Part shown: piece after piece, positions 7,531 to 14,923 of the stretch
Layout: each line of letters opens with the position of its first letter
How positions within the stretch are numbered: the first letter of the stretch is position 1
Source: Bacteroidales bacterium UBA2939
Lineage (GTDB): Bacteria; Bacteroidota; Bacteroidia; Bacteroidales; P3
NCBI GenBank assembly: GCA_002349055.1
Contig: DECD01000031.1
Span: 947 to 26,800 of the forward strand
DNA: 25,854 nt
Direction of reading: 5' to 3'
Program-made: the position numbers and the translations under genes
Notes under the pieces: model-generated
Database searches by the model: none
The model's input: the letters and a program-made list of their open reading frames with translations, nothing else
What the model was told of the DNA's origin: nothing

Positions 7531-8262
7531 ATGCTTCTCTCCACCCCAGGCCTCGTTCTCCACACCACGCCTTACTCCGAAAGCTCCGTGGTGGCCAAGG
7601 TGTTCACACGCCAATTGGGCCTGCGTTCCTATATAATTAAAGGTGTACGCGGCCCGCGTGGCCGGGTGAAACAGAACCTGCTGCAACCGCTGTCGAGCCT
7701 CGATATGGTGGTATATAATAATGAAAAGACCGACCTCAACTATACCAAGGAACTCTCTCCGCGATGCCCCGACCAGTTGTCCGACCCTGTTGGCAATGCG
7801 CTGCGGTTCTTTATGACCGAGGTGCTCTACAAAGCCCTCCGCGAGGCCGAGCCTATGCCCGCCCTCTTCGACTATGTAGAAGGCATCACCTTTCACCTTT
7901 GGCTCCACAAGGTCGCCGACCATAGTTCACCTTTCACCTCTTACCTTCCCATCTCCTTTCTTCTTACTGTCGCCCGCCATCTGGGTATCGAGCCCTTGGA
8001 CAACTACTGTCCACGCGAGCCTTATTTCTGCCTCGAGGAAGGCCGCTTCCTCTCGGCTCCCAACGAGACCACCCTCTCGCCCCACCTCTCCGAAATGTTA
8101 CATGAATATCTGTCGACCTCTCAGCCACTCAGTTTCTCAGCCACTCAGCCACTCAAATCGCGTCGCGATTTGATTGACGCCCTTATCACCTACTTCCACC
8201 TCCACCTCAGCGGCTTCACTCATTTCCACAGTCACGAGATTTTACATACAATATTAAAATAA
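7531..8262 (+). CDS. recO: DNA repair protein RecO
   Basis: RecO helps load RecA on SSB-coated single strands in the RecFOR recombination pathway. The 243-residue protein has the N-terminal OB-fold signature (GLVLHTTPYSESSVVAKVFTRQLG, then GVRGPRGRVKQNLLQPLSSLDMV) and the helical C-terminal domain (LRFFMTEVLYKALREAE, TVARHLGIEP, RRDLIDALITYFHLHLSGF). The length is normal for Bacteroidota. Two places contain short tandem repeats: TTCACCT pairs (about 7888-7945) and TCAGCCAC units (8123-8154), both encoding Ser/Thr/Pro-rich stretches at likely loops. It is followed after 8 bases by the subtilase gene. Confidence 0.93.
   Translation: MLLSTPGLVLHTTPYSESSVVAKVFTRQLGLRSYIIKGVRGPRGRVKQNLLQPLSSLDMVVYNNEKTDLNYTKELSPRCPDQLSDPVGNALRFFMTEVLYKALREAEPMPALFDYVEGITFHLWLHKVADHSSPFTSYLPISFLLTVARHLGIEPLDNYCPREPYFCLEEGRFLSAPNETTLSPHLSEMLHEYLSTSQPLSFSATQPLKSRRDLIDALITYFHLHLSGFTHFHSHEILHTILK
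8118..8157 (+). repeat. Octamer repeat TCAGCCAC inside recO
   Basis: Units TCAGCCAC, TCAGTTTC, TCAGCCAC, TCAGCCAC and TCAAATCG follow in 8-bp register and encode TSQPLSFSATQPLKS. A very similar series (TCAGCCAC, TTAGTTGC, TCGGTCAC, TCAGTCAC at about 8641-8672) occurs in the following gene. The same unit is therefore present in two unrelated proteins. Confidence 0.8.
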
Positions 8263-8270
8263 CAAACACC

Positions 8271-10604
8271 ATGAAAAAAACTTTTGCTTTAGTGGCTTTC
8301 GTTCTGATGCTCTGCGGCGTGCAGGCACAGCAAGCCTACTGGGTCTTCCTGACCGACAAGCAGGGTTCGACTTTCGACCCCTACACCTATTTCGATGCCA
8401 AAGCCATCGAGCGCTACCAGCAGTGCGGCGCCGACCTCTACGACATCACCAACTATCCCGTCAGCGCGGCATACGAGCAGGGCGTCAGCGCCCTCGCCAC
8501 CGAGGAAATCGGTGCCAGCCGCTGGATGAACGCCATGGGCGTGATGGCCACCCCCGAGCAGATTGCCGCCATCGAGGCGCTGCCCTACGTCCTTCGTGTG
8601 CAGCCTATCGCCGCCAATGGACTCCAACTTGCATCAACCAATCAGCCACTTAGTTGCTCGGTCACTCAGTCACCCGAAATACCCGGAATTTCCGACTATG
8701 CCACCGTCGAGGGTCCCCTCGAGGCACAGCTCGTCCGCATGGGCGGCAAGGCTTTCCGCGATAAAGGTATCGACGGCAAGGGCATCCGCATCGCTGTTTT
8801 CGACGGCGGCTTCCCGCAGGTCAATACTCACGACGCTTTCAAACACCTGCGCGACAACCACCAGATTCTCAAGACCTGGAACTTCTGCAACAAGAAAGAG
8901 AACGTCTATGGCTGGAATAGTCACGGCACCATGACCCTTAGCTGCATCGCCGGCCGCATGAACGGTGTCGACCTGGGTCTCGCCACCGGCGCCGAGTTCC
9001 TCCTGGCCCGCACCGAGGTTGAGGCCGAACCCTTCAAAGAGGAGGTCTGGTGGCAGATGGCTGTGGAATGGGCCGACAAGAACGGAGCCAATATCATCAG
9101 CTCGTCGCTCGGTTACGGCAAGGAACGCCACTATACCAAAGATATGGACGGCACCTCATACGTCGCCAAGGCCGGCAACCTCGCCGCCCGCAAGGGTATG
9201 CTTGTCTGCAACTCGGCCGGCAACGAGGGCGACGACAGTCAGTGGCGCACCATCATCACTCCCGCCGATGCCGACAGCGTGATGTGCGTGGGCGGCATCG
9301 AGAACAGCCTCACTGAGTACAACCGCATCTCCTTCTCCTCCTTCGGTCCCAGTGCCGACGGCCGACTGAAACCCAACGTCGTGGCCTTCGGCTATGCCCG
9401 TACCGCCAACGTGGGAAAGGACGACGCCTACCACTATGTCTACGGCACCTCCTTCTCCTGCCCGCTGGTGGCTGGCTTCGCCGCCTGTGCATGGCAGGCA
9501 TCGCCCGGCAAAACCGCCATGGAGATGTTCCGTGAGATAGAGCAGAGCGGCGACCTCTATCCTTACTATGACTACTCCTTCGGCTACGGTGTGCCTCAGG
9601 CTGATTATTTCACCGACTTTGCCAAGCATAACATTGAGCATGTTGCCACTTTCCGCTTTGAGGAGAAAGACGGCGAGGTCCTCGTCCGCCCGCTGGCTCC
9701 CATTACCTCCAAGACCATCTTCTATAAGGAACAGTCGGGCGACGGCCAGATCTATCGTTATGCCAAGCAGAGCTTTACCACGCTCGACACCACCGCTGCC
9801 CTCCACTTCGGACTCCAGCCCAACCGCACCCTCGTCGTCCACCTCGACGGCTTCACCAACTCCCACACCGGCAAGAACGCCACCGACAAATACTCCTTCG
9901 GCTATGTCAGCTCCGCCAACTCCTACTTGGCAGGCGAATACGAGTACCGCACCCCCGAGAAGAACCTTACCACCTCCAAGTGGGGCAGCAACAACACCTG
10001 GCGATACAACCTCTACTTCGGCCTCGGCCTGCCCGTCAAGTTCCAGGATGCCGAGATGAATGCCAATGTCTGGTCGCCCAGCTTGAACCTCGGCGGGCGC
10101 GTCCTCCGTGCTTTCGGCAAGGCTTACTGCCTCGGTATGAGCCTTGATTTCAACTTCACCCGCTACCGTTTCAACGATGCCTCTGTCAACAAGCTTGAAA
10201 CCGTTCTCGGTGTCGATCCTGACGCTTTCAAAAAGGTCTACACCCGTAGCCTTTACCACGGAGAGGTGGGTCTCGAGCTCTTCCAGCGTGTACGCCTTGT
10301 GCCCGGTGGCATCTGTGGCAACGGCCTCCATTGGGACCTCGGTGTCTACGGCAGCTACGGCAAAGCCGACTACACCCTCTCCGGCAAGACAACCGCTCCC
10401 GCTCCGGCGGGCGAGGTGTCGACCACCTATAGCGACATCGATGCCCTCAGCGCCTACGAGTGGAACTTCGGCGTTGTCACCCGCCTGGTCAACGACTGGT
10501 ACGGCATCTACGCCCGCTATCGCCTCAACGGCATCGGCCAGGATGTCGCCGCCGACAAAGTCCTCCTGCCTCGCCTCACCGTCGGCCTCCAACTCCAGTT
10601 CTAA
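8271..10604 (+). CDS. Secreted subtilisin-like (S8) protease with barrel-like C-terminus
   Basis: A 777-residue exported serine protease. The signal peptide is residues 1-19 (ends VQAQ). A prodomain-like region (about 20-120) carries the FDAKAIERYQQCG segment. The peptidase domain has catalytic Asp178 (IAVFDGG), His218 (NSHGT), oxyanion Asn318 (SAGNEG) and Ser394 (GTSFSCPLVAG). After about residue 450 comes a beta-rich linker, then about 230 residues (from near 545) with alternating strands, repeated aromatic/Gly pairs (YNLYFGLGLPV, LNLGGRVLRAFG, LGMSLDFNFTRYRF, YGIYARYRLNG) and a final VGLQLQF. That end resembles an outer-membrane beta-barrel with a C-terminal Phe. This would anchor the protease in the outer membrane or give an autotransporter-like layout; that part is inference. 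A TCAGCCAC-type repeat lies between prodomain and catalytic domain (residues about 121-138). Confidence 0.85.
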   Translation: MKKTFALVAFVLMLCGVQAQQAYWVFLTDKQGSTFDPYTYFDAKAIERYQQCGADLYDITNYPVSAAYEQGVSALATEEIGASRWMNAMGVMATPEQIAAIEALPYVLRVQPIAANGLQLASTNQPLSCSVTQSPEIPGISDYATVEGPLEAQLVRMGGKAFRDKGIDGKGIRIAVFDGGFPQVNTHDAFKHLRDNHQILKTWNFCNKKENVYGWNSHGTMTLSCIAGRMNGVDLGLATGAEFLLARTEVEAEPFKEEVWWQMAVEWADKNGANIISSSLGYGKERHYTKDMDGTSYVAKAGNLAARKGMLVCNSAGNEGDDSQWRTIITPADADSVMCVGGIENSLTEYNRISFSSFGPSADGRLKPNVVAFGYARTANVGKDDAYHYVYGTSFSCPLVAGFAACAWQASPGKTAMEMFREIEQSGDLYPYYDYSFGYGVPQADYFTDFAKHNIEHVATFRFEEKDGEVLVRPLAPITSKTIFYKEQSGDGQIYRYAKQSFTTLDTTAALHFGLQPNRTLVVHLDGFTNSHTGKNATDKYSFGYVSSANSYLAGEYEYRTPEKNLTTSKWGSNNTWRYNLYFGLGLPVKFQDAEMNANVWSPSLNLGGRVLRAFGKAYCLGMSLDFNFTRYRFNDASVNKLETVLGVDPDAFKKVYTRSLYHGEVGLELFQRVRLVPGGICGNGLHWDLGVYGSYGKADYTLSGKTTAPAPAGEVSTTYSDIDALSAYEWNFGVVTRLVNDWYGIYARYRLNGIGQDVAADKVLLPRLTVGLQLQF
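8634..8681 (+). repeat. Octamer repeat in the subtilase prodomain linker
   Basis: Units of the TCAGCCAC type in 8-bp steps encode STNQPLSCSVTQSPE, at the junction where a propeptide would be cut. The position in a tolerant linker matches the other members of this repeat family. Confidence 0.7.
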
Positions 10605-10610
10605 ACCGTA

Positions 10611-10707
10611 TCAATACCCAATCAAATCCCTACCAACACCCTATCAACTCCTACCATGGTCGGACTTGGGTCGGAGTTGGTACGGTGTTGGGTCGGAGTT
10701 GGTACTA
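10611..10707 (+). repeat. Long hairpin with nested direct repeats after the subtilase gene
   Basis: CCAACACC (10633-10640) pairs with GGTGTTGG (10684-10691), and CAACTCC (10645-10651) with GGAGTTG (10673-10679). Three of the four positions between these arms can also pair, giving an imperfect stem of about 18 bp. The right half contains GGGTCGGAGTTGGTAC twice (10668-10683 and 10690-10705). It could end transcription of the upstream run, but no T-run follows. Confidence 0.7.
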
Positions 10708-10765
10708 ATTATCAGTGAGTTGCAAATTTGGGTAAAATTTGCCGTCCGGAGTCGGGATTTTTTTG

Positions 10766-10773
10766 TATCTTTG
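10766..10773 (+). promoter_or_regulatory. -7 box TATCTTTG upstream of hutU
   Basis: TATCTTTG followed by CAACG is a perfect TAnnTTTG box. A TTTG at 10738-10741 could be the -33 element, but the 24-base spacing is longer than usual. Transcription would start near 10780, leaving a leader of about 65 bases. Confidence 0.65.
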
Positions 10774-10844
10774 CAACGTTGTACGTGTTGTGTTACAAGG
10801 GCGATGCGTACTTATAAGTGATTGATAAATAAAAATATAATACT

Positions 10845-12869
10845 ATGACTCTAGAAGAATTTCAGAATGAATTGCGCCTCGGTATCCCCGACCCGCTGCC
10901 CGAACCCCAACCCTATGACCCTACGGTGAACCATGCTCCCAAGCGTAAGGACATCCTGACGCCCGCCGAGAAGAAGCTGGCTATCCGCAACGCCCTGCGC
11001 TACTTCCCCGCCAAGCACCACAAGATGCTGGCCAAGGAGTTTGCCGAGGAGTTGCAGAAATACGGTCGCATCTATATGTATCGTCTGCGTCCTACCTACA
11101 AGATGTACGCCCGTCCCATCGAGGAGTATCCCGCCAAGTGTCGTCAGGCGGCCGCCATCATGCTGATGATTCAGAACAACCTCGACCCCGCTGTTGCACA
11201 GCATCCCCACGAACTCATCACCTACGGCGGCAACGGTGCCGTCTTCCAGAACTGGGCACAGTACCGCTTGGTGATGAAATACCTCAGCGAGATGACCGAC
11301 GAGCAGACCCTCGTCATGTACAGTGGCCATCCCATGGGACTCTACCCCAGCCACAAGGACGCCCCGCGCGTGGTCGTCACCAATGGCATGATGATTCCCA
11401 ACTACAGTAAACCCGACGACTGGGAGCGCTACAACGCCCTCGGTGTCACGCAGTACGGTCAGATGACTGCTGGCTCCTATATGTACATCGGCCCGCAGGG
11501 TATCGTCCACGGCACCACCATCACCGTCCTCAACGCTGCCCGTAAGCTTGGTGGCGGCACCGCTGGCAAGCTGTTTATCACCGCCGGCCTCGGTGGCATG
11601 AGCGGTGCCCAGCCCAAGGCTGGCGACATCGCCGGTGTTGTCTCCATCACCGCCGAAATCAACCCCGCTGCCACCCAGAAGCGCTACACGCAAGGCTGGG
11701 TCGACGAGGTGCACGACAACCTCGACGAGCTCTTCGTGGCCGTCAACAAATCCATCGCCGCCAAGGAGGCCAAGAGCTACGCCTACCAGGGCAATGTCGT
11801 TGACCTCTGGGAGTATTGCGCCGAAAAGAGTATCAAGGTCGACCTCGGTTCCGACCAGACCTCGCTGCACAACCCCTGGGCCGGTGGCTACTATCCCGTG
11901 GGTGTCAGCTTCGAGGATGCCAAAGTGATGATGGCCGAGAAGCCCGAGCTTTTCAAGGAGAAGGTGCAAGAGAGTCTCCGTCGTCATGTGGCTGCCGTCA
12001 ACAAGCTCACCGCCAAGGGTATGTACTTCTTCGACTATGGCAACGCCTTCCTGCTGGAGAGTAGCCGCGCCGGTGCCGACATCTGGAATGCCGACCACAC
12101 CGCTTTCCGCTACCCTTCCTATGTGCAGGATATCATGGGTCCGATGTGCTTCGACTACGGCTTCGGCCCCTTCCGTTGGGTCTGCACCAGCGGCAAGCCC
12201 GAGGACCTCGACAAGAGCGACCATATCGCTATGGAAGTGTTGGGAGAGATTGCCGCCACGGCTCCCGCCGAGATTCAGCAGCAGATGCACGACAACATCC
12301 AGTGGATTAAGGGTGCCAAGGAGAACCACCTCGTCGTGGGCTCCCAGGCCCGTATCCTCTATGCCGACTGCGAAGGCCGCACCAAGATTGCCGCCCGCTT
12401 CAACGAGGCTATCAAGAAGGGCGAGATTTCTGCTCCTATCGTCCTCGGCCGCGACCACCACGACGTCAGCGGTACCGACAGCCCCTTCCGCGAGACCAGC
12501 AACATCTACGACGGTTCCAACCGCTGCGCCGATATGGCTGTGCAGAACGTCATCGGCGACAGCTTCCGCGGTGCCACATGGGTCTCTATCCACAACGGCG
12601 GCGGCGTAGGCTGGGGCGAGGTCATCAACGGTGGCTTTGGTATGGTTCTCGATGGTAGCGAGGCTTGCGACCGTCGTCTCCGCATGATGCTCCACTGGGA
12701 TGTCAACAACGGCATCTCCCGCCGCTCTTGGGCCCGCAACGAAGGCGCTATGTTCGCCATCAAGCGCGCCATGGACATCTGCCCCGAGCTGAAGGTGACG
12801 ATGCCCAACCTCGTCGACGATAGCATCCTCGACGAGGTGTCAGCTCTGCTGACAACCTCGCACAAATAG
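10845..12869 (+). CDS. hutU: Urocanate hydratase (urocanase)
   Basis: HutU converts urocanate to imidazolonepropionate, the second step of histidine degradation, using tightly bound NAD+. The 674-residue protein shows the family segments ELITYGGNGAVFQNW, TLVMYSGHPMGLYPS, VVTNGMMIPNYS, the NAD-binding ITAGLGGMSGAQPKA, SDQTSLHNPW, the active-site region MGPMCFDYGFGPFRW (Cys435, equivalent to the catalytic Cys of the Pseudomonas enzyme) and IHNGGGVGWGE. It is about 120 residues longer than the Pseudomonas form and close to the length of animal urocanases, as known for the Bacteroidota type. It has its own promoter, and no hutH, hutI or ftcD is in the window, so the rest of the pathway must be elsewhere or just absent. 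The ATG is preceded by an A-rich leader. Confidence 0.96.
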   Translation: MTLEEFQNELRLGIPDPLPEPQPYDPTVNHAPKRKDILTPAEKKLAIRNALRYFPAKHHKMLAKEFAEELQKYGRIYMYRLRPTYKMYARPIEEYPAKCRQAAAIMLMIQNNLDPAVAQHPHELITYGGNGAVFQNWAQYRLVMKYLSEMTDEQTLVMYSGHPMGLYPSHKDAPRVVVTNGMMIPNYSKPDDWERYNALGVTQYGQMTAGSYMYIGPQGIVHGTTITVLNAARKLGGGTAGKLFITAGLGGMSGAQPKAGDIAGVVSITAEINPAATQKRYTQGWVDEVHDNLDELFVAVNKSIAAKEAKSYAYQGNVVDLWEYCAEKSIKVDLGSDQTSLHNPWAGGYYPVGVSFEDAKVMMAEKPELFKEKVQESLRRHVAAVNKLTAKGMYFFDYGNAFLLESSRAGADIWNADHTAFRYPSYVQDIMGPMCFDYGFGPFRWVCTSGKPEDLDKSDHIAMEVLGEIAATAPAEIQQQMHDNIQWIKGAKENHLVVGSQARILYADCEGRTKIAARFNEAIKKGEISAPIVLGRDHHDVSGTDSPFRETSNIYDGSNRCADMAVQNVIGDSFRGATWVSIHNGGGVGWGEVINGGFGMVLDGSEACDRRLRMMLHWDVNNGISRRSWARNEGAMFAIKRAMDICPELKVTMPNLVDDSILDEVSALLTTSHK

Positions 12870-12906
12870 GAAGGACTGTTCTAGATAATTGTTTATTGAA
12901 AATAAA

Positions 12907-12940
12907 GAGGCTGACGTGAGTATTGCGTCAGCCTCTATTA
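12907..12940. terminator. Bidirectional terminator between hutU and the AAA ATPase gene
   Basis: GAGGCTGACG (12907-12916) pairs perfectly with CGTCAGCCTC (12926-12935) around a 9-base loop. TATTA follows on the plus strand and TTTATTTTC on the minus strand, so it can stop both convergent genes. Confidence 0.85.
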
Positions 12941-12951
12941 ACATATAAAAA

Positions 12952-14085
12952 TCACAATCTTCGTGACTTTATCCATAGGTCTATTAGTGGGTCGGCAATG
13001 GAATAGAGTCCATCGCGGCGAGTAAGCAGGTCATATTCCAATAGTTTTTTGGCAGCAGATTGGACAGCACTGGTTGATTTCATGCGATGCCGCTTGATGA
13101 ATGCGGAAGCCGTGATGCTCTTTACGGGTGCTTCTTCTTCGGCCATGGCGTAAAGCAGTTCCTTTTGGGGTTCGGTGATTAATGCCAGTTGCTCGCGCAG
13201 ACGTGGTTCACACTCTAAAATGTAGTCATCTATGATGTGTTGGACGCTGTCGGCATTACAAGTCTCTCCAATTGCAGTAAAACTGAAGGCTTCTTTCATA
13301 ATTCTTTGCAGATAAAGAGTAACACCTTTAAAAGTGTCATACACTAGACGGATGGCTTCTCTCTCGATGTTTTTCTTGGCTTCTTCAAAATGATGACAGG
13401 CAAAGTCGCAATAGCTGTCGAAAGGGATGGCATCGAGCACAATGCTTCGTGCACTCATATAGAAAGGACGCTTCTCCGAGAAGAACATCTCTTCCATCAG
13501 CCTGCGCTGACTGCCGGCAAAAACAAAGTTAGCGTTATTAAGATGCTGTATGTGTGTGCGCAATAGGGCTTCCACATTCTTCTCAGGGTATTTCGTAATC
13601 TGCTGAAACTCGTCAATGACAATGATGCAGTGGCGATTGGATTTCTCTAGGTATTCGAAAATCTCTTTTAGAGTGTATTCTGGCTGAGTAATGTCCCCCA
13701 ATCTGATGTCGAAAGTGGGTGTGTTTTGAATGGGGTCATAGCCGAAGCTGGCACTGAGCGAACGCAGTGTTGCAGTGAAGAGTTTCATCATCCGTGTGCT
13801 CCGCTTGGCAAGATTGTCAAAAATTGTAGCACCTAAAAGTTGTATGAATTCTCGGAGGGATGAGGTGTGGAGTATGTCAATGACCATCAAGGCGTACTCT
13901 TTGCTGCCACTATCGAGGCTGTGTTCCACTAACTTTGTTTTGCCCATGCGACGCTGCGACATCAGCACCACGTTTTCGCGGTTATTCAGAAAACGTATTA
14001 GCTGGGCAGTTTCTGTGTCCCGATCGCAGAAATATTGCTGAGGAATTTTGCCAGTGACGATGAAAGGATTTGGTGTTTTTGTCAT
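12952..14085 (-). CDS. AAA ATPase of the archaeal-ATPase-like (PF01637-type) family
   Basis: A 377-residue ATPase with a C-terminal winged-helix-like part. A P-loop LMSQRRMGKTKLVE lies at about residues 41-54, with Ser in place of the first Gly, as is common in this family (xxRRxGKT). Walker B is HCIIVIDEFQQI (about 152-163), with a sensor-like NFVFAGSQRRLMEEMF near 190. The last about 80 residues (PQKELLYAMAEEE, SAVQSAAKKLLEYDLL, YSIADPLIDLWI) form the usual C-terminal domain. The role of these widespread Bacteroidales ATPases is not established. The longer frame would start at 14151, but that lies upstream of a TATTTTTG promoter box at 14116-14109, so 14085 (MTKTPNPF) is chosen. It is transcribed separately from the RiPP operon, whose terminator lies just upstream. 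Confidence 0.85.
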   Translation of the reverse strand: MTKTPNPFIVTGKIPQQYFCDRDTETAQLIRFLNNRENVVLMSQRRMGKTKLVEHSLDSGSKEYALMVIDILHTSSLREFIQLLGATIFDNLAKRSTRMMKLFTATLRSLSASFGYDPIQNTPTFDIRLGDITQPEYTLKEIFEYLEKSNRHCIIVIDEFQQITKYPEKNVEALLRTHIQHLNNANFVFAGSQRRLMEEMFFSEKRPFYMSARSIVLDAIPFDSYCDFACHHFEEAKKNIEREAIRLVYDTFKGVTLYLQRIMKEAFSFTAIGETCNADSVQHIIDDYILECEPRLREQLALITEPQKELLYAMAEEEAPVKSITASAFIKRHRMKSTSAVQSAAKKLLEYDLLTRRDGLYSIADPLIDLWIKSRRL

Positions 14086-14108
14086 GCTTTCATTTTTTTT
14101 TCCGACTG

Positions 14109-14138
14109 CAAAAATACGAATTTTTTTTAGATTGACAA
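14109..14138 (-). promoter_or_regulatory. Promoter of the AAA ATPase gene
   Basis: On the minus strand, TTGT (14138-14135), an 18-base spacer and TATTTTTG (14116-14109) match the Bacteroidota promoter pattern. The leader to the ATG at 14085 is about 20 bases. This decides the start codon of the ATPase gene. Confidence 0.75.
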
Positions 14139-14169
14139 TATTTTTATGCAAAAAAAATTATTTTTTTTA

Positions 14170-14208
14170 CATAAAAACAGAAGAGACAGGGTGAAATGTC
14201 TCTTCTGT
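14170..14208 (-). terminator. Intrinsic terminator of the RiPP operon
   Basis: ACAGAAGAGAC (minus strand 14208-14198) pairs perfectly with GTCTCTTCTGT (14187-14177) across a 10-base loop, followed on the minus strand by TTTTATGT. This is a good intrinsic terminator for transcripts running down from the peptide cluster. Confidence 0.85.
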
Positions 14209-14315
14209 TGTAACTTCAAGCCTTCTTTGCGGGTTTCTGTGCCTTCAGAGAACTTTGCCTCCACTATGGTCGGCAGCCAAGGAAAAAATCTTGAAGAATA
14301 ATTGTTTGCAAATGA
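14209..14315. other. Gap between the last cluster gene and its terminator
   Basis: About 107 bases with no gene. Read on the minus strand it has a faintly coding look (a short frame reading EAKFSEGTETRKEGLK), but without a start or recognisable family. It may be an untranslated tail or a decayed gene end. Confidence 0.35.
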
Positions 14316-14882
14316 CTACCAATTAGTGTAAACTATGGGATTGCCTCGACCTGAACTTTGGTAAAATAGAGGTTCATTCCCATTATAATAGGTTGAATGA
14401 TATGTGAAATATAGTTCCAATGTTCCCTCATATTTATAGACCACATATACACTAAGGTATTCCACTTCTTTGTCTGCTTTGGCTTGATGATTGACATAAG
14501 GGTAGAAACCAGTTACTTCACCATTTGTACCATGACTTCCATCGCTGTGACCAACTAAGATGTCATTGTTTCTTCTCGACACCCAATCGCCATCAGAATC
14601 ATACCAGCCTCCCCATGGACCAACCCACCATTTCCCATAGTTGACCTCTTCGATAACCGTCAACTCCAACTGATTGCCATTGAGAGTTGCCTCTCCATTG
14701 ACGAAATTTTTGATTTGCAAAATGATTTTTCCATTCTCCAAAGATATCTTCATCGAGTTTGATGACCAGTATTCGAGAGTAGTTTGCCAAACACCAATAA
14801 ATTTTTCTATTGGCACGTCTTGGGCTTTTAATGTTGTGCTAACGGACAAGCACAGAAGCAACAATATCGTTATTCTTTTCAT
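14316..14882 (-). CDS. Exported cluster protein 4 (C-terminal -YTNW)
   Basis: Unknown 188-residue exported protein, last gene of the peptide cluster. The signal peptide is MKRITILLLLCLSVSTTLKA, cut before Gln. The mature part starts with a FIGVWQTTLEYW segment and is rich in beta-prone, aromatic residues (NYGKWWVGPWGGWYDSDGDW, VYVVYKYEGTLELYF), suggesting a small beta-barrel or lipocalin-like fold; this is inference. It shares with two other cluster proteins (15817-16320 and 16365-16913) an early Gly-x-Trp, an overall size of 165-190 residues and a chain end in Trp. The start at 14882 is chosen over the ATG at 14909 because it begins the signal peptide. It lies 41 bases after the barrel-like protein gene and is probably in the same operon. 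Confidence 0.7.
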   Translation of the reverse strand: MKRITILLLLCLSVSTTLKAQDVPIEKFIGVWQTTLEYWSSNSMKISLENGKIILQIKNFVNGEATLNGNQLELTVIEEVNYGKWWVGPWGGWYDSDGDWVSRRNNDILVGHSDGSHGTNGEVTGFYPYVNHQAKADKEVEYLSVYVVYKYEGTLELYFTYHSTYYNGNEPLFYQSSGRGNPIVYTNW

Positions 14883-14923
14883 GATTACATGCTTTAGATG
14901 ATGATTCAATACAATAGCTATAA

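Noticed and set aside
5998..12695. Long minus-strand open frames (467, 478 and 614 codons) opposite porZ, the subtilase gene and hutU
   Set aside because: They lie antisense to well-recognised genes, carry Val/Gly/His-rich compositions without any family motif, and arise from the GC-rich third positions of the real genes.
14209..14310. Possible small gene or third precursor between the last cluster gene and its terminator
   Set aside because: The faintly coding minus-strand stretch has no start codon in context, no GG leader, no Cys-rich core and contains an in-frame stop.
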